Below are positions 1 to 8,240 of a DNA stretch of 64,000 nt, piece by piece. The position numbers and the translations under genes were made by a program. The notes under the pieces were generated by a model. It was not told the DNA's origin, made no database searches, and saw nothing but the letters and a program-made list of their open reading frames with translations. Origin of the DNA: Alphaproteobacteria bacterium (GTDB lineage: Bacteria; Pseudomonadota; Alphaproteobacteria; UBA8366; Aestuariispiraceae); contig JANSXE010000006.1 in the NCBI GenBank assembly GCA_024743195.1, forward strand, positions 62,001-126,000. Reading direction: 5' to 3'. Each line of letters begins with the position of its first letter. Position 1 is the first letter of the stretch.

Positions 1-518
1 CCAAGGGCAACGTCACGCTTGCCAACGCGGTCGGCACCGGCGTCGCCGACGACAAGGCGGTCTACGCCTACATGCCGCGGGTGATCGACTATTATCTCGG
101 GGAAGAGCCGATCATCCAGAACGTGGAGACCCACATCTGCGGCGAGGCGGAGGGCCTGCGCTACACGCTGGACAATCTGGCGGAGCTCGTGGTCAAGCCG
201 GTCGGCGAATCCGGCGGTTACGGGATCCTGATCGGGCCGCAGGCGAGCCGGGAGGAGTTGGAGCAGTTCCGCGCCAAACTGACCGCGGATCCCGCCAACT
301 TCATCAGCCAGCCGGTGGTCAGCCTGTCCGTCTGCCCCACCCTGGTGGACGGGCGGATCGAACCGCGCCACGTCGATCTGCGCCCCTTCTGCCTGACCGG
401 CCGCGACAGTTGGGTGCTGCCGGGCGGCCTGACGCGGGTCGCGATCAAGCGCGGCTCGCTGGTCGTCAATTCGAGCCAGGGCGGCGGCTCCAAGGATACG
501 TGGGTGCTGACGGAATGA
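1..518 (+). CDS. Circularly permuted type 2 ATP-grasp protein, C-terminal part
   Basis: The gene is cut by the left edge; codons are in frame from base 3 and end at TGA 516-518, leaving about 171 residues. The visible part carries a glycine-rich [11 protein letters not shown] segment and ends [13 protein letters not shown], the typical finish of COG2308 (DUF404/DUF407) proteins. These are peptide-bond-forming ATP-grasp enzymes known to travel with alpha-E and transglutaminase-type partners in a proposed peptide synthesis or tagging module; the substrate is not established. The stop overlaps the start of the alpha-E gene (ATGA), so the two are translationally coupled, which fits the family's usual pairing. 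Confidence 0.88.
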   Translation, partial: KGNVTLANAVGTGVADDKAVYAYMPRVIDYYLGEEPIIQNVETHICGEAEGLRYTLDNLAELVVKPVGESGGYGILIGPQASREELEQFRAKLTADPANFISQPVVSLSVCPTLVDGRIEPRHVDLRPFCLTGRDSWVLPGGLTRVAIKRGSLVVNSSQGGGSKDTWVLTE

Positions 519-1471
519 GCCAGCCGCTTCTCGCCCGCTACGCCAGCTGCATCTTCTGGATGGCGCGCTACATGGAGCGGGCGGAGAATCTCGCGCGCCT
601 GATCGAGGTCAACGAGGTCTTCGCGCGCGACCGGCGCGGCGCCCACAACTGGGAGGCCATCCTGCGCCTGAACGCCGACTGGGAGCGCTTCGAGAAGCGC
701 TACGGCGCGCCGAGCGAGGAGACGGTGCAGTATTTCTACATGCTCGACCCCGGACACTCGGGATCGATCCTCTCCACCGTCACCATGGCGCGCGAGAACG
801 CCCGGACGCTCAGGCCCTTCATCTCGACCGAGATGTGGACCCACCTGAACGAGATGTACAACCGGCTGCGCGCGATCGAGTCCGGGCCGGACCGGCTGCC
901 GAACATCGCGGATTTCTGCACCAAGCTGAAGTACGGCGCCCAGGCGCATTCCGGCATTACCGAGGGCACCTTCTACCGCGATCAGGGGTGGCGCTTCTAT
1001 CGGCTTGGCAAGTATCTGGAGCGCGCCGACCAGACCACGCGGCTGATCGACGTGAAGTACCATGCGCTGCTGCCCAGCCCGGAAGACGTCGGCTCTCCGC
1101 TGGACGAAAGCCAATGGAACGCGCTGCTGCGCTCGGCCGCCGGCTATCACGCCTATCGCCGGGTGCATCCGCGCGACCTGACCCCGGCGAAGGTCGCCGG
1201 ATTCATGCTTCTGAACGCCCAGTTCCCACGCTCGGTGCGCTATTGCGTGGGCGAATGCGCGCGCAACCTGTCGGAGCTGATCCAATTGTTCGAACTGCCG
1301 CGCGGCGTCGAGGCGCGGGACCTTCTCGACGCGCTGCTTAAGCGCTTGGAAGAAACCGACATCGAGCGCATCATAGCCGAGGGTCTGCACGAGCACATGG
1401 ACGCGGTTCAACTCGAATTGATCGAGGTTGCCCGGGCGTTGGGCCGCGCCTATTTCGGGAGTGAAGAGTGA
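515..1471 (+). CDS. Alpha-E domain-containing protein
   Basis: A 318-residue, mostly helical protein of the alpha-E family (COG2307), the obligate neighbour of COG2308 ATP-grasp proteins. The start ATG at 515 overlaps the ATP-grasp stop by four bases; an earlier in-frame ATG at 410 lies deep inside the upstream gene and is rejected. The N-terminus ([20 protein letters not shown]) is characteristic: this family begins with a membrane-proximal helix rich in R/E pairs. Its biochemical role is unknown; by association it acts with the ATP-grasp protein. The usual third partner (transglutaminase-like peptidase) is not next door; bpt follows after 46 bases instead. Confidence 0.9.
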   Translation: MSQPLLARYASCIFWMARYMERAENLARLIEVNEVFARDRRGAHNWEAILRLNADWERFEKRYGAPSEETVQYFYMLDPGHSGSILSTVTMARENARTLRPFISTEMWTHLNEMYNRLRAIESGPDRLPNIADFCTKLKYGAQAHSGITEGTFYRDQGWRFYRLGKYLERADQTTRLIDVKYHALLPSPEDVGSPLDESQWNALLRSAAGYHAYRRVHPRDLTPAKVAGFMLLNAQFPRSVRYCVGECARNLSELIQLFELPRGVEARDLLDALLKRLEETDIERIIAEGLHEHMDAVQLELIEVARALGRAYFGSEE

Positions 1472-1517
1472 CCGGGGCCGCGCGCGGCCGGACCGGTCGG
1501 TTGAACGGGACTCCGCC

Positions 1518-2267
1518 ATGACGCTGCAGCGCAGCCCTTCCCTGCTGGTCTTCCATCGATCGGGCGCGATGCACTGTCCCTACCTGTCCGGCCATGTGGA
1601 GCAGCAACTCTTCGCCGAACTGAGCGGCCCCGACGCGCAGAGCCAGTTCGAGCATCTGAGCCGGCACGGCTTCCGCCGCTCGCACCACATCGTCTACCGG
1701 CCGGCCTGCCGCGGCTGCGAGCAGTGCATCCCGGTGCGCATCCGCGCGGCCGATCTGGTCTGGACCCGCTCGCTCAAGCGGATCGCGCGGCGCAACCGCG
1801 ACCTTGAGGTGACGGATGTCGGCCCGAACGCCACGGAGGAGCAGTACGCGCTCTTCGCGCGCTATGTCGGCGTGCGCCACGGCGACGGCGACATGGCCGA
1901 CATGAGCTTCCGCGACTACGCCAATCTGGTCGTAGCGAGCCCGGTGGAGACGACCCTGCTCGAGTGGCGGGACGCGGGAGGCGCGCTGCGGGCCGGCTGC
2001 ATCACGGACCGGCTGAGCGACGGCTTCTCAGCCGTCTACAGCTTCTTCGACCCGTCGATGGACCGGCGCAGCCTCGGGACGCAGGTGATTCTCTCCCTGG
2101 TTCAGATGGCGGCGGATCAGGGGACGCCCCACGTCTATCTGGGCTTCTGGGTGCCGCACAGTCCGAAAATGGCCTATAAGGCGCGCTTTCAACCCCTGGA
2201 ATGCTTCGGTCCGGACGGCTGGGGGCCGCCGCCCGTTGCACCGTCCGATACCGCTGAGCGTTCGTAG
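1518..2267 (+). CDS. bpt: Aspartate/glutamate leucyltransferase (ATE/Bpt family)
   Basis: A 249-residue aminoacyl-tRNA-protein transferase that adds an amino acid (leucine in characterised bacterial Bpt) to N-terminal Asp or Glu of proteins, making them substrates for ClpS/ClpAP in the N-end rule pathway. The N-terminal ATE domain shows the conserved CPYL cluster near residue 17 and CRGCEQCIPVRI near 65; the C-terminal GNAT-like half contains YSFFDP and YLGFWVPHSPKMAYK. The length is normal for the family. ATG 1518 was chosen because the upstream in-frame stretch from 1428 overlaps the alpha-E gene and lacks family similarity. Cytoplasmic. The close spacing to the ATP-grasp/alpha-E pair suggests a shared transcript. 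Confidence 0.93.
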   Translation: MTLQRSPSLLVFHRSGAMHCPYLSGHVEQQLFAELSGPDAQSQFEHLSRHGFRRSHHIVYRPACRGCEQCIPVRIRAADLVWTRSLKRIARRNRDLEVTDVGPNATEEQYALFARYVGVRHGDGDMADMSFRDYANLVVASPVETTLLEWRDAGGALRAGCITDRLSDGFSAVYSFFDPSMDRRSLGTQVILSLVQMAADQGTPHVYLGFWVPHSPKMAYKARFQPLECFGPDGWGPPPVAPSDTAERS

Positions 2268-2659
2268 CGACCGCTATTGCGCGGCTTGCGGGGGAATCCC
2301 GCATGCGAACCTGTTGCAAGGACACAAAATTGCGCTATAACTCGTCGCAATCGGTTGCACGAAGAAAGCCGAGCTTGACGAACAAACCGCTCCGGGAAGA
2401 ACCGTCGCACCGCTCTTCAAATGGGAAAGCGAAGCGGGTCCGGGTCGGCGATAGGGACTGCTGAACGTCAGGGGGCGCACGCACCTAGCGGTATAGGGCT
2501 TTCCGAACAACAAGACGGGCTTTCGCCGTAACCGTCCGGCGGTCCTTCGTGCAGGACCGCGATCGAGGGCTTGCAGCGACGCCGGCTCAGGGGGACTCCG
2601 AGGGGCGTCCGCCGGCGGCGAAGCGACAATCCAGGGACCTCAATGAAAGGGAGATATAG
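2268..2659. other. Gene-free gap before the TRAP operon
   Basis: This 392-base stretch has no convincing gene. It holds a small hairpin with TGCGGG/CCCGCA arms at 2287-2303, without a T-tract, just after bpt, and a candidate promoter at 2314-2341. The rest is a long leader of about 310 bases before the binding-protein gene, in which I see no known riboswitch. Confidence 0.6.
2314..2341 (+). promoter_or_regulatory. Candidate sigma-70 promoter for the TRAP operon
   Basis: TTGCAA at 2314-2319 and TATAAC at 2336-2341 are separated by 16 bases, a fair -35/-10 pair in a locally AT-richer patch. It points toward the binding-protein gene and would give a leader of roughly 310 bases. Judged by eye only. 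Confidence 0.45.
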
Positions 2660-3760
2660 ATGAAACGTCGCGATTTTATTAAGGGCGCCGGCCTTGCGGC
2701 CGGGGCGGGCGTCGTCGCCGCCGCGTCCAACCTGTCGAAGCCCGCCATCGCGCAAGAGCGCATTCCGATGGTGATCGTATCGACCTGGCCGCGCGACTTC
2801 CCCGGCCTGGGCACCGGCGCGCAGCGCTTCGCCCAGCGCGTCAGCGACATGTCGGACGGCCGCATCCAGGTCGAGTACTACGCCGCCGGCGAGCGCGTCG
2901 GCGCGTTCGACGCCTTCGACGAGGTCGCCGCGGGCAACGCGCAGGCCTATCACGGCGCCGACTACTACTGGAAGGGCAAGCACCCGGCGTGGGCCTACTT
3001 CACCGCGGTGCCGTTCGGCCTGACCTACATCGAGCTGAACGCCTGGATCCGCTTCATGGGCGGCCAGGAGCTCTGGGACGAGGTCGCCGGCGAGTTCGGC
3101 CTGAAGAACTTCATGTGCGGCAGCACGGGCGTTCAGATGGGCGGCTGGTTCAACAAGGAAATCAACTCCGCCGACGACCTGAAGGGCCTGAAGATGCGCA
3201 TCCCGGGCCTGGGCGGCGACGTGATGGCGAAGCTCGGCGCCTCGCCGGTCTCGCTTCCGGGCGGCCAGATCTACGAGAACCTGGTCTCCGGCGCCGTGGA
3301 CGCGACCGAGTGGGTCGGCCCCTGGAACGACTATGCGATGAAGTTCTACGAGGCCGCCAAGTACTACTACTACCCGGGCTTCCACGAGCCGGGCTCCATG
3401 CTGGCGGTGGGCTGCAACAAGTCCTGGCTGACCAGCCTCTCCGCGTCCGACCAGCTTCTCATCGAGGCGGCCGCCGCGATGGAGAACGACGTCATGATGT
3501 CGGAGTACAACGCCAAGAACGGTCAGTTCCTGGCCCGGCTCATCGACGAGCAGGGCGTCGAACTGCGGCGCTTCAACGACGACGTCTACGACCAGTTCGG
3601 CGACGCGTCGGCGGAGGTCTTCGAAGAGGTTCGCGCGCACAGCGACCTGGCCAACCGGACGCACGAGAGCTTCCTCGTCGCGCGTCGCGAGGTCGGCGCC
3701 TGGGGCAACCTCGCGGAGACGGCCTACGTCGCGCAGCGCAACCGCGTGCTGGGCGTCTGA
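2660..3760 (+). CDS. TRAP transporter substrate-binding protein, Tat-exported
   Basis: A 366-residue periplasmic receptor of a TRAP transporter (DctP superfamily, mannitol/chloroaromatic FcbT1 and TakP-like branch). The N-terminus MKRRDFIKGAG followed by a hydrophobic stretch and AIAQ is a twin-arginine signal, so the protein is folded before export. The mature part contains MRIPGLGGDV and ATEWVGPWND; the latter lies where TakP-type proteins bind the carboxylate of 2-oxo acids. Ligand is unknown, but an organic acid is likely. A clear ribosome site (GGGAGATATAG) precedes the ATG. It is the first gene of a binding protein, small permease, large permease operon and is separated from the permeases by a strong stem-loop. 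Confidence 0.92.
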   Translation: MKRRDFIKGAGLAAGAGVVAAASNLSKPAIAQERIPMVIVSTWPRDFPGLGTGAQRFAQRVSDMSDGRIQVEYYAAGERVGAFDAFDEVAAGNAQAYHGADYYWKGKHPAWAYFTAVPFGLTYIELNAWIRFMGGQELWDEVAGEFGLKNFMCGSTGVQMGGWFNKEINSADDLKGLKMRIPGLGGDVMAKLGASPVSLPGGQIYENLVSGAVDATEWVGPWNDYAMKFYEAAKYYYYPGFHEPGSMLAVGCNKSWLTSLSASDQLLIEAAAAMENDVMMSEYNAKNGQFLARLIDEQGVELRRFNDDVYDQFGDASAEVFEEVRAHSDLANRTHESFLVARREVGAWGNLAETAYVAQRNRVLGV

Positions 3761-3790
3761 GCCTTGCTCTGACCGCAAGGGTCTGTGACG

Positions 3791-3816
3791 GACGGGGCGC
3801 CAGCCGGCGCCCCGTC
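3791..3816 (+). terminator. Perfect stem-loop between TRAP binding-protein and permease genes
   Basis: An 11-bp perfect stem (GACGGGGCGCC, loop AGCC, GGCGCCCCGTC) lies 30 bases after the binding-protein stop. No T-tract follows, so it is more likely a 3' stabiliser or partial terminator that gives more receptor than permease, as in many transporter operons. Confidence 0.7.
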
Positions 3817-3909
3817 CAGTCATAGAGGGACCCGCATCGCGCAATCATCTTTCCTTGAGTTATTTCTGTTTGGTCATTTGTTGCGGCGTTTTTGTGAAAA
3901 GGGGTCGCC

Positions 3910-4923
3910 ATGAACGAGGTAGCCGCCGGCGTCGATGAGGCGCTGGGACACTCCGGGGGGCGGACGAGCGGGCTCGTGATCAGAGCTCTCGGCTGGATCT
4001 CCGTCGCCATGATCGGCGCCTATATCCTCAATATCGTCTTCACGGTCTATCTCGACCAGCCGGGTCTGGCCGCACTGGCGGGCGAGGCGCAGGCCGGCGC
4101 CTCCAGCTTCGTCATCCTGTTGATCTACGCGGCCGCCATCGCGGTCCCGATCGCGCTGACGGTGCGGGCGCCCGAGCGCAGCCTGCGCGCCGACGCGATG
4201 GCGATCAACGCGATCGTCACCTACCTGATCCGGGCCGCCTTCTGGGCCGTCGTCTTCGTCGGCGCCGCCGACGCCTTCATCTCCTTCCTGCGCGTCGAAG
4301 GGCTGCTTGAGACGATCATGGGCCCTGAACTTGCCGGCGATCTGGGCCGGTCGCGTTTCCGCGGGCCCTATGTGCATGTGCCGCTGATCATCCTCGGCGC
4401 GCTGCTGGCGCTCCGCACCAAGACGCTCGGCTTCCACTGGCTGGCGCTGCTGGTGGTTCTGGCCGAGTTGGCGATCGTGATCGGCCGCTTCGTCTTCTCC
4501 TACGAGCAGGCCTTCCAGGGCGACCTTGTGCGCTTCTGGTACGGCGCGCTGTTCCTGTTCGCCAGCGCCTACACGCTGTTCGACGACGGCCATGTGCGCG
4601 TGGACGTCGTCTACGCCGGCCTCAGCGAACGGACCAAGGGCCTGATCAACGCGATCGGCTCGATGGTGCTCGGGCTGGTGGTCTGCTGGATCGTGCTGCT
4701 GTTCGGGATGGGCGACAAATCGAGCATCATCAACAGCGCCCTGTTGACCTTCGAGGTCTCCCAATCCGGCTTCGGCATGTATGTGAAGTACTGGATGGCG
4801 GTGTTCCTCGGCCTCTTCGCGGTCGCGATGGGGCTTCAGTTCAGCAGCACCTTCGTCGAGGGCATGGCCAATTGGCGCGGCGAACCGGGCCAACGCAAAG
4901 CCTCCGGCGGATCGGGACACTAG
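3910..4923 (+). CDS. TRAP transporter small permease (DctQ), long form
   Basis: A 337-residue integral membrane protein, about twice the usual DctQ length. Roughly eight hydrophobic segments are visible, at about residues 22-46, 67-88, 98-122, 157-170, 177-200, 213-233, 245-266 and 285-310. The standard four-TM DctQ signature (HVRVDVVYAGL followed by LINAIGSMVLG) is in the C-terminal half, and the N-terminal half is an extra four-TM block as in the mannitol/chloroaromatic branch of the family. It pairs with the large permease in the inner membrane to drive Na+- or H+-coupled uptake. ATG 3910 follows an AAAAGGGG ribosome site. Confidence 0.88.
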   Translation: MNEVAAGVDEALGHSGGRTSGLVIRALGWISVAMIGAYILNIVFTVYLDQPGLAALAGEAQAGASSFVILLIYAAAIAVPIALTVRAPERSLRADAMAINAIVTYLIRAAFWAVVFVGAADAFISFLRVEGLLETIMGPELAGDLGRSRFRGPYVHVPLIILGALLALRTKTLGFHWLALLVVLAELAIVIGRFVFSYEQAFQGDLVRFWYGALFLFASAYTLFDDGHVRVDVVYAGLSERTKGLINAIGSMVLGLVVCWIVLLFGMGDKSSIINSALLTFEVSQSGFGMYVKYWMAVFLGLFAVAMGLQFSSTFVEGMANWRGEPGQRKASGGSGH

Positions 4924-5025
4924 AACTAGGCGGACGCGCGAGGGGGCGCGCTCTACAGGGTTGGCCGCAGCGACGGTCGTTCGGATTTCGAGGCCCGCGA
5001 CAGGGTCCAGGGGCACGGGGCAGAC

Positions 5026-7698
5026 ATGGAACTTTTCTTCCTCCTCATTCTTGTCGTGTTGATGGCGGGGGCGCTCGGCTCCGGCTTTCCGGTCGCCTTC
5101 GCGCTGCCCGGCGCGGCGATTCTGACGATCCTGCTGGCCGCGGGCTCCGGCTACCTGTTCGCAGGCAATCCCGACGCGTTCTTCGCGGAAGGCGGTCCGA
5201 CCAACTGGCTGAGCGCGGGGGTGACGAACCTACGCGGCATCTATTGGGAGGTCGAACGAGATACACTGATCGCGATTCCGCTGTTCGTCTTCATGGGCAT
5301 CATGCTGCAGCGCTCCAAGATCGCGGAGGATCTGCTGATCTCGATGGCGCAGCTGTTCGGCCCGGTGCGCGGCGGTCTCGGCATCTCGGTCATCTTCGTG
5401 GGCGCGCTGCTCGCCGCCACCACGGGCATCGTCGGCGCGACCGTGGTCGCGATGGGCCTGATCTCGCTGCCCGCCATGATGCGGAACAACTACGCCAACT
5501 GGCTGTCGACGGGCACCATCGCGGCGTCCGGCACGCTGGGCCAGATCATCCCGCCCTCGATCGTCCTCATCATCCTGGCCGACCAGCTTTCCAGCGCGGT
5601 CGACCAGGCGGGCGCGATCCGCACCCAGATGTACAAGGATCTGACCGGCAACTTCTCGATGCCGAGCGAATTCGGCGTGATCTCCACCAGCGCCGGCGAC
5701 ATGTTCATGGGGGCCATGATCCCCGGCCTCGTGCTGGTCGGGGTCTACATGCTGTTCATGCTCTCGGCCGCCTTCCTTAAACGCAGCATCGCCCCGCCGG
5801 TGCCGTACGACGGGGGCTTCGACTCCCTCTTCTTCACGCGGGTCGCGATCTCGCTGGTGCCGCCGTTGACGCTGATCTTCATCGTGCTCGGCTCGATCAT
5901 CACCGGCATCGCGACGGTCAACCAGGCGGGCGCCATCGGGGCCATCGGCGCGACCGTGATGGCCGGCTATCGGCTGTATGAGGGGCGCAAAGGCGCGTTC
6001 ACGCCGGGAGTCATCGCGCTCTTGTCCGTCGTCGTGATCCTGATGATCACGAACATGCATCCCGTGAACGTGCGCGCGGTGCAGACGCAGGCCGACGTGA
6101 TCGCGCTGACGCTCGCCGTGATCGCGGTGCTGGTGTTCCTCGTCGCGGTCGGATGGAGCTTCTGGCGCACGCTCAATGTCGAGAACACGCTGGTCGGCGT
6201 GCTGATCGAGACGGCGAAGACGACATCGCTCGTCTTCATCATCCTGCTGGGCGCGGCGATGCTCACCTCCGCCTTCCGCGCCTTCGGCGGCGAGCACATC
6301 GTGCGCGACTTCCTGCAGGGCCTGCCCGGCGGCTTCTGGACCCAGTTCATCATCGTGATGATCGTGATCTTCGTTCTGGGCTTCTTCCTGGACTTCATCG
6401 AGATCGCGGTCGTCGTCGTGCCGATCGTCGCCCCGATCCTGCTGTCCGACCCGCAGGCGAACGTCACCGCAGTGTGGCTCGGCGTCATGATCGGCCTGAA
6501 CATCCAGACCTCGTTCCTCACGCCGCCCTTCGGGTTCGCGCTCTTCTATCTGCGCGGCGTCGCAAGCAAGGCCGTGAAGACGCTGGAGATGTACAAGGGC
6601 GTCATACCCTTCATCGCCCTGCAGCTCATCGCGCTCGTCATCGTCGGCTACAACCCGTCCTTCGTGAACTATCTGCCGACGCGGATGTCGCTGACCTCGG
6701 AGACGGCGCCGCCGCCCTCCAACCCGCGCCTGCAAGGCTGCATCGAGGACTTTATCGCCCTCGAGTTCGAGCAGAACGGCGAGACGATCCGCGGCGCCAT
6801 CGCCCGGGCCGGGCAATGGGACCTCACCGTGCTGCCGGAGGATATCGCGAACGATGTGGAGCGCGCCGTCGGACAGGCGGGCGAGGCCTTCGCGCTCTTC
6901 GACGAAGCGCGCGAGACCAGCCGCACGATCGAGGCCGCGTTGGTCGACTACCAGCCCCTGCGCGATCAGGTCCGCCGTCTGGAGGCGCGCATGTCCCGCG
7001 ACGTCGACCTGATCGATGAGGTAGAGACGCAGATCGGCCGCACCCAGCGCTTCGATCCGGAGAATACCGAGCGGATCGCCGATTTGGAGACGGAGTTGGT
7101 GCGCCTGCAGGACGAGATCGACGAGCTGACCTCCCAGATCCCGGCCGAGTGGCAAAGCGCCTACGCCGACATGAAGAAGCTGCTGGCGCAGGAGAACCGG
7201 GCCTACCTCACCTATCGCCGCACGGTCGATCAGGCCTATGAGCCGATCGTCGAGCTGATGCGGGCCATGGAGGACGCCGACGCCCTCGCCGGCCTGCAAG
7301 AGGCGGCCGAAGCGGTCGCCGACCCGGTGCGCGCCGGCGACTACGCGGCGGCGGAGGAGGCGATCGGCGATCTGTTGAGCCGCATCCGGGAGCTGACCGC
7401 GACCAGCGATCTGGCCAATCCCTTCTCCGACATGCGCCGCGCGATTCGAACCACCGGCTCCAGCGAGCCGAACCCGGAGGAGGCGCTGGAGCACCACCAG
7501 ACGGGTATGACGCTCCTGGCCCGGGAGATCGCCTGGCGCACCGACGCGCAGCGGACGCTGCTGCCGCAGGTCACGGCCTACGAAGAGACGATCAACCGCA
7601 CCATCGGCCTGCGCCAACAGGATCGCCTGCCGCGCGATGTGGCGCTCTTCGTCGCCTCCTGCCGGGCGGATCACCAGGACGTGTCGGTCTACTTCTGA
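5026..7698 (+). CDS. TRAP transporter large permease (DctM) with long soluble coiled-coil tail
   Basis: An 890-residue protein. Residues 1 to about 550 are the DctM transport domain: many TM helices, with GALLAATTGIVGATVVAMG near 125-143 and the second-half repeat GLNIQTSFLTPPFGFALFY near 488-506. This domain carries out ion-coupled substrate passage. Residues about 551-890 are hydrophilic and helical, with a heptad-rich segment at about 638-710 (for example RIADLETELVRLQDEIDEL). Ordinary DctM proteins are about 430 residues, so the tail is a major addition; its role is unknown and could be scaffolding, regulation or receptor docking. The frame is continuous, with no sign of a fused second start. 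Last gene of the operon, followed by a terminator. Confidence 0.9.
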   Translation: MELFFLLILVVLMAGALGSGFPVAFALPGAAILTILLAAGSGYLFAGNPDAFFAEGGPTNWLSAGVTNLRGIYWEVERDTLIAIPLFVFMGIMLQRSKIAEDLLISMAQLFGPVRGGLGISVIFVGALLAATTGIVGATVVAMGLISLPAMMRNNYANWLSTGTIAASGTLGQIIPPSIVLIILADQLSSAVDQAGAIRTQMYKDLTGNFSMPSEFGVISTSAGDMFMGAMIPGLVLVGVYMLFMLSAAFLKRSIAPPVPYDGGFDSLFFTRVAISLVPPLTLIFIVLGSIITGIATVNQAGAIGAIGATVMAGYRLYEGRKGAFTPGVIALLSVVVILMITNMHPVNVRAVQTQADVIALTLAVIAVLVFLVAVGWSFWRTLNVENTLVGVLIETAKTTSLVFIILLGAAMLTSAFRAFGGEHIVRDFLQGLPGGFWTQFIIVMIVIFVLGFFLDFIEIAVVVVPIVAPILLSDPQANVTAVWLGVMIGLNIQTSFLTPPFGFALFYLRGVASKAVKTLEMYKGVIPFIALQLIALVIVGYNPSFVNYLPTRMSLTSETAPPPSNPRLQGCIEDFIALEFEQNGETIRGAIARAGQWDLTVLPEDIANDVERAVGQAGEAFALFDEARETSRTIEAALVDYQPLRDQVRRLEARMSRDVDLIDEVETQIGRTQRFDPENTERIADLETELVRLQDEIDELTSQIPAEWQSAYADMKKLLAQENRAYLTYRRTVDQAYEPIVELMRAMEDADALAGLQEAAEAVADPVRAGDYAAAEEAIGDLLSRIRELTATSDLANPFSDMRRAIRTTGSSEPNPEEALEHHQTGMTLLAREIAWRTDAQRTLLPQVTAYEETINRTIGLRQQDRLPRDVALFVASCRADHQDVSVYF

Positions 7699-7722
7699 CC
7701 CGACCGTTCGGCGCGAAGATAT

Positions 7723-7755
7723 GGGGTCGGCTGCTGAACGCGGCCGGCCCCTTTT
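7723..7755 (+). terminator. Intrinsic terminator of the TRAP operon
   Basis: A 9-bp stem (GGGGTCGGC with GCCGGCCCC, one G-T pair, 11-base loop) is followed directly by TTTT and further T/C. It starts 25 bases after the dctM stop. Confidence 0.8.
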
Positions 7756-7788
7756 CCTTCGGTCGCCCGGCGCCTCCGCGCTGACGGA

Positions 7789-8157
7789 TCAGGCGTCGCG
7801 CGTGTCGAAGTCGGCGGGCGCGGTGATTTCGAGGAGTTCGCACTCGTCGGAGCAGGCGACGAGTTCATGCACGATCCCCGGCGGCTGGTGGACGCAGGCC
7901 CCCGGCTCAAGACGCATCCGGCCCTGACCCTCATACTCGAACTCCACCCAGCCCCGGAGCACATACACCATCTGGAAGTCGAGGCTGTGGGTGTGCCGGC
8001 CCGTCCCCTCCGGACAGGCCTGCTTGGCGCGGATTACCTGGGCGTGGAACCGTCCGTCCGTCGCCGCGTCGATCCCCAGATCGCGATACTCGAAGAAACT
8101 GCGCAGCCCCTTGTCGTCGAAGCGCCCGTCCTTCGCGTGCTGCACCGAAAAGCGCAT
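7789..8157 (-). CDS. Cupin domain-containing protein
   Basis: A 122-residue single-domain cupin. Motif 1 has the HTHSLDFQMVYVLRGW pattern (metal-binding His pair and Gln) and motif 2 has PGACVHQPPGIVHEL with its His. Such small cupins bind a metal ion and act as dioxygenases, isomerases or small-molecule sensors; the substrate cannot be read from the sequence. ATG 8157 was preferred to an upstream in-frame ATG at 8310, because the extra 51 residues are low-complexity and unrelated to cupins. It is convergent with the TRAP operon and lies downstream of the aminotransferase on the same strand, possibly co-transcribed. Confidence 0.85.
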   Translation of the reverse strand: MRFSVQHAKDGRFDDKGLRSFFEYRDLGIDAATDGRFHAQVIRAKQACPEGTGRHTHSLDFQMVYVLRGWVEFEYEGQGRMRLEPGACVHQPPGIVHELVACSDECELLEITAPADFDTRDA

Positions 8158-8240
8158 GGCCGTCCTCCTGCCGCCGGATGGGTTTCGGGAATGGTAGGCC
8201 GCGGGCGGCGCCGGGTCGAGCGCCCGGCGCCGTGCGCCAT

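Noticed and set aside
2287-2303. Intrinsic terminator after bpt
   Set aside because: A 6-bp stem exists but no T-tract follows; kept only as a note in the gap description.
5230-7674. 814-residue open frame on the minus strand opposite dctM
   Set aside because: Composition is His/Asp/Arg/Gln-rich, typical of the antisense of hydrophobic codons in GC-rich DNA; the plus strand has a clear TRAP permease.
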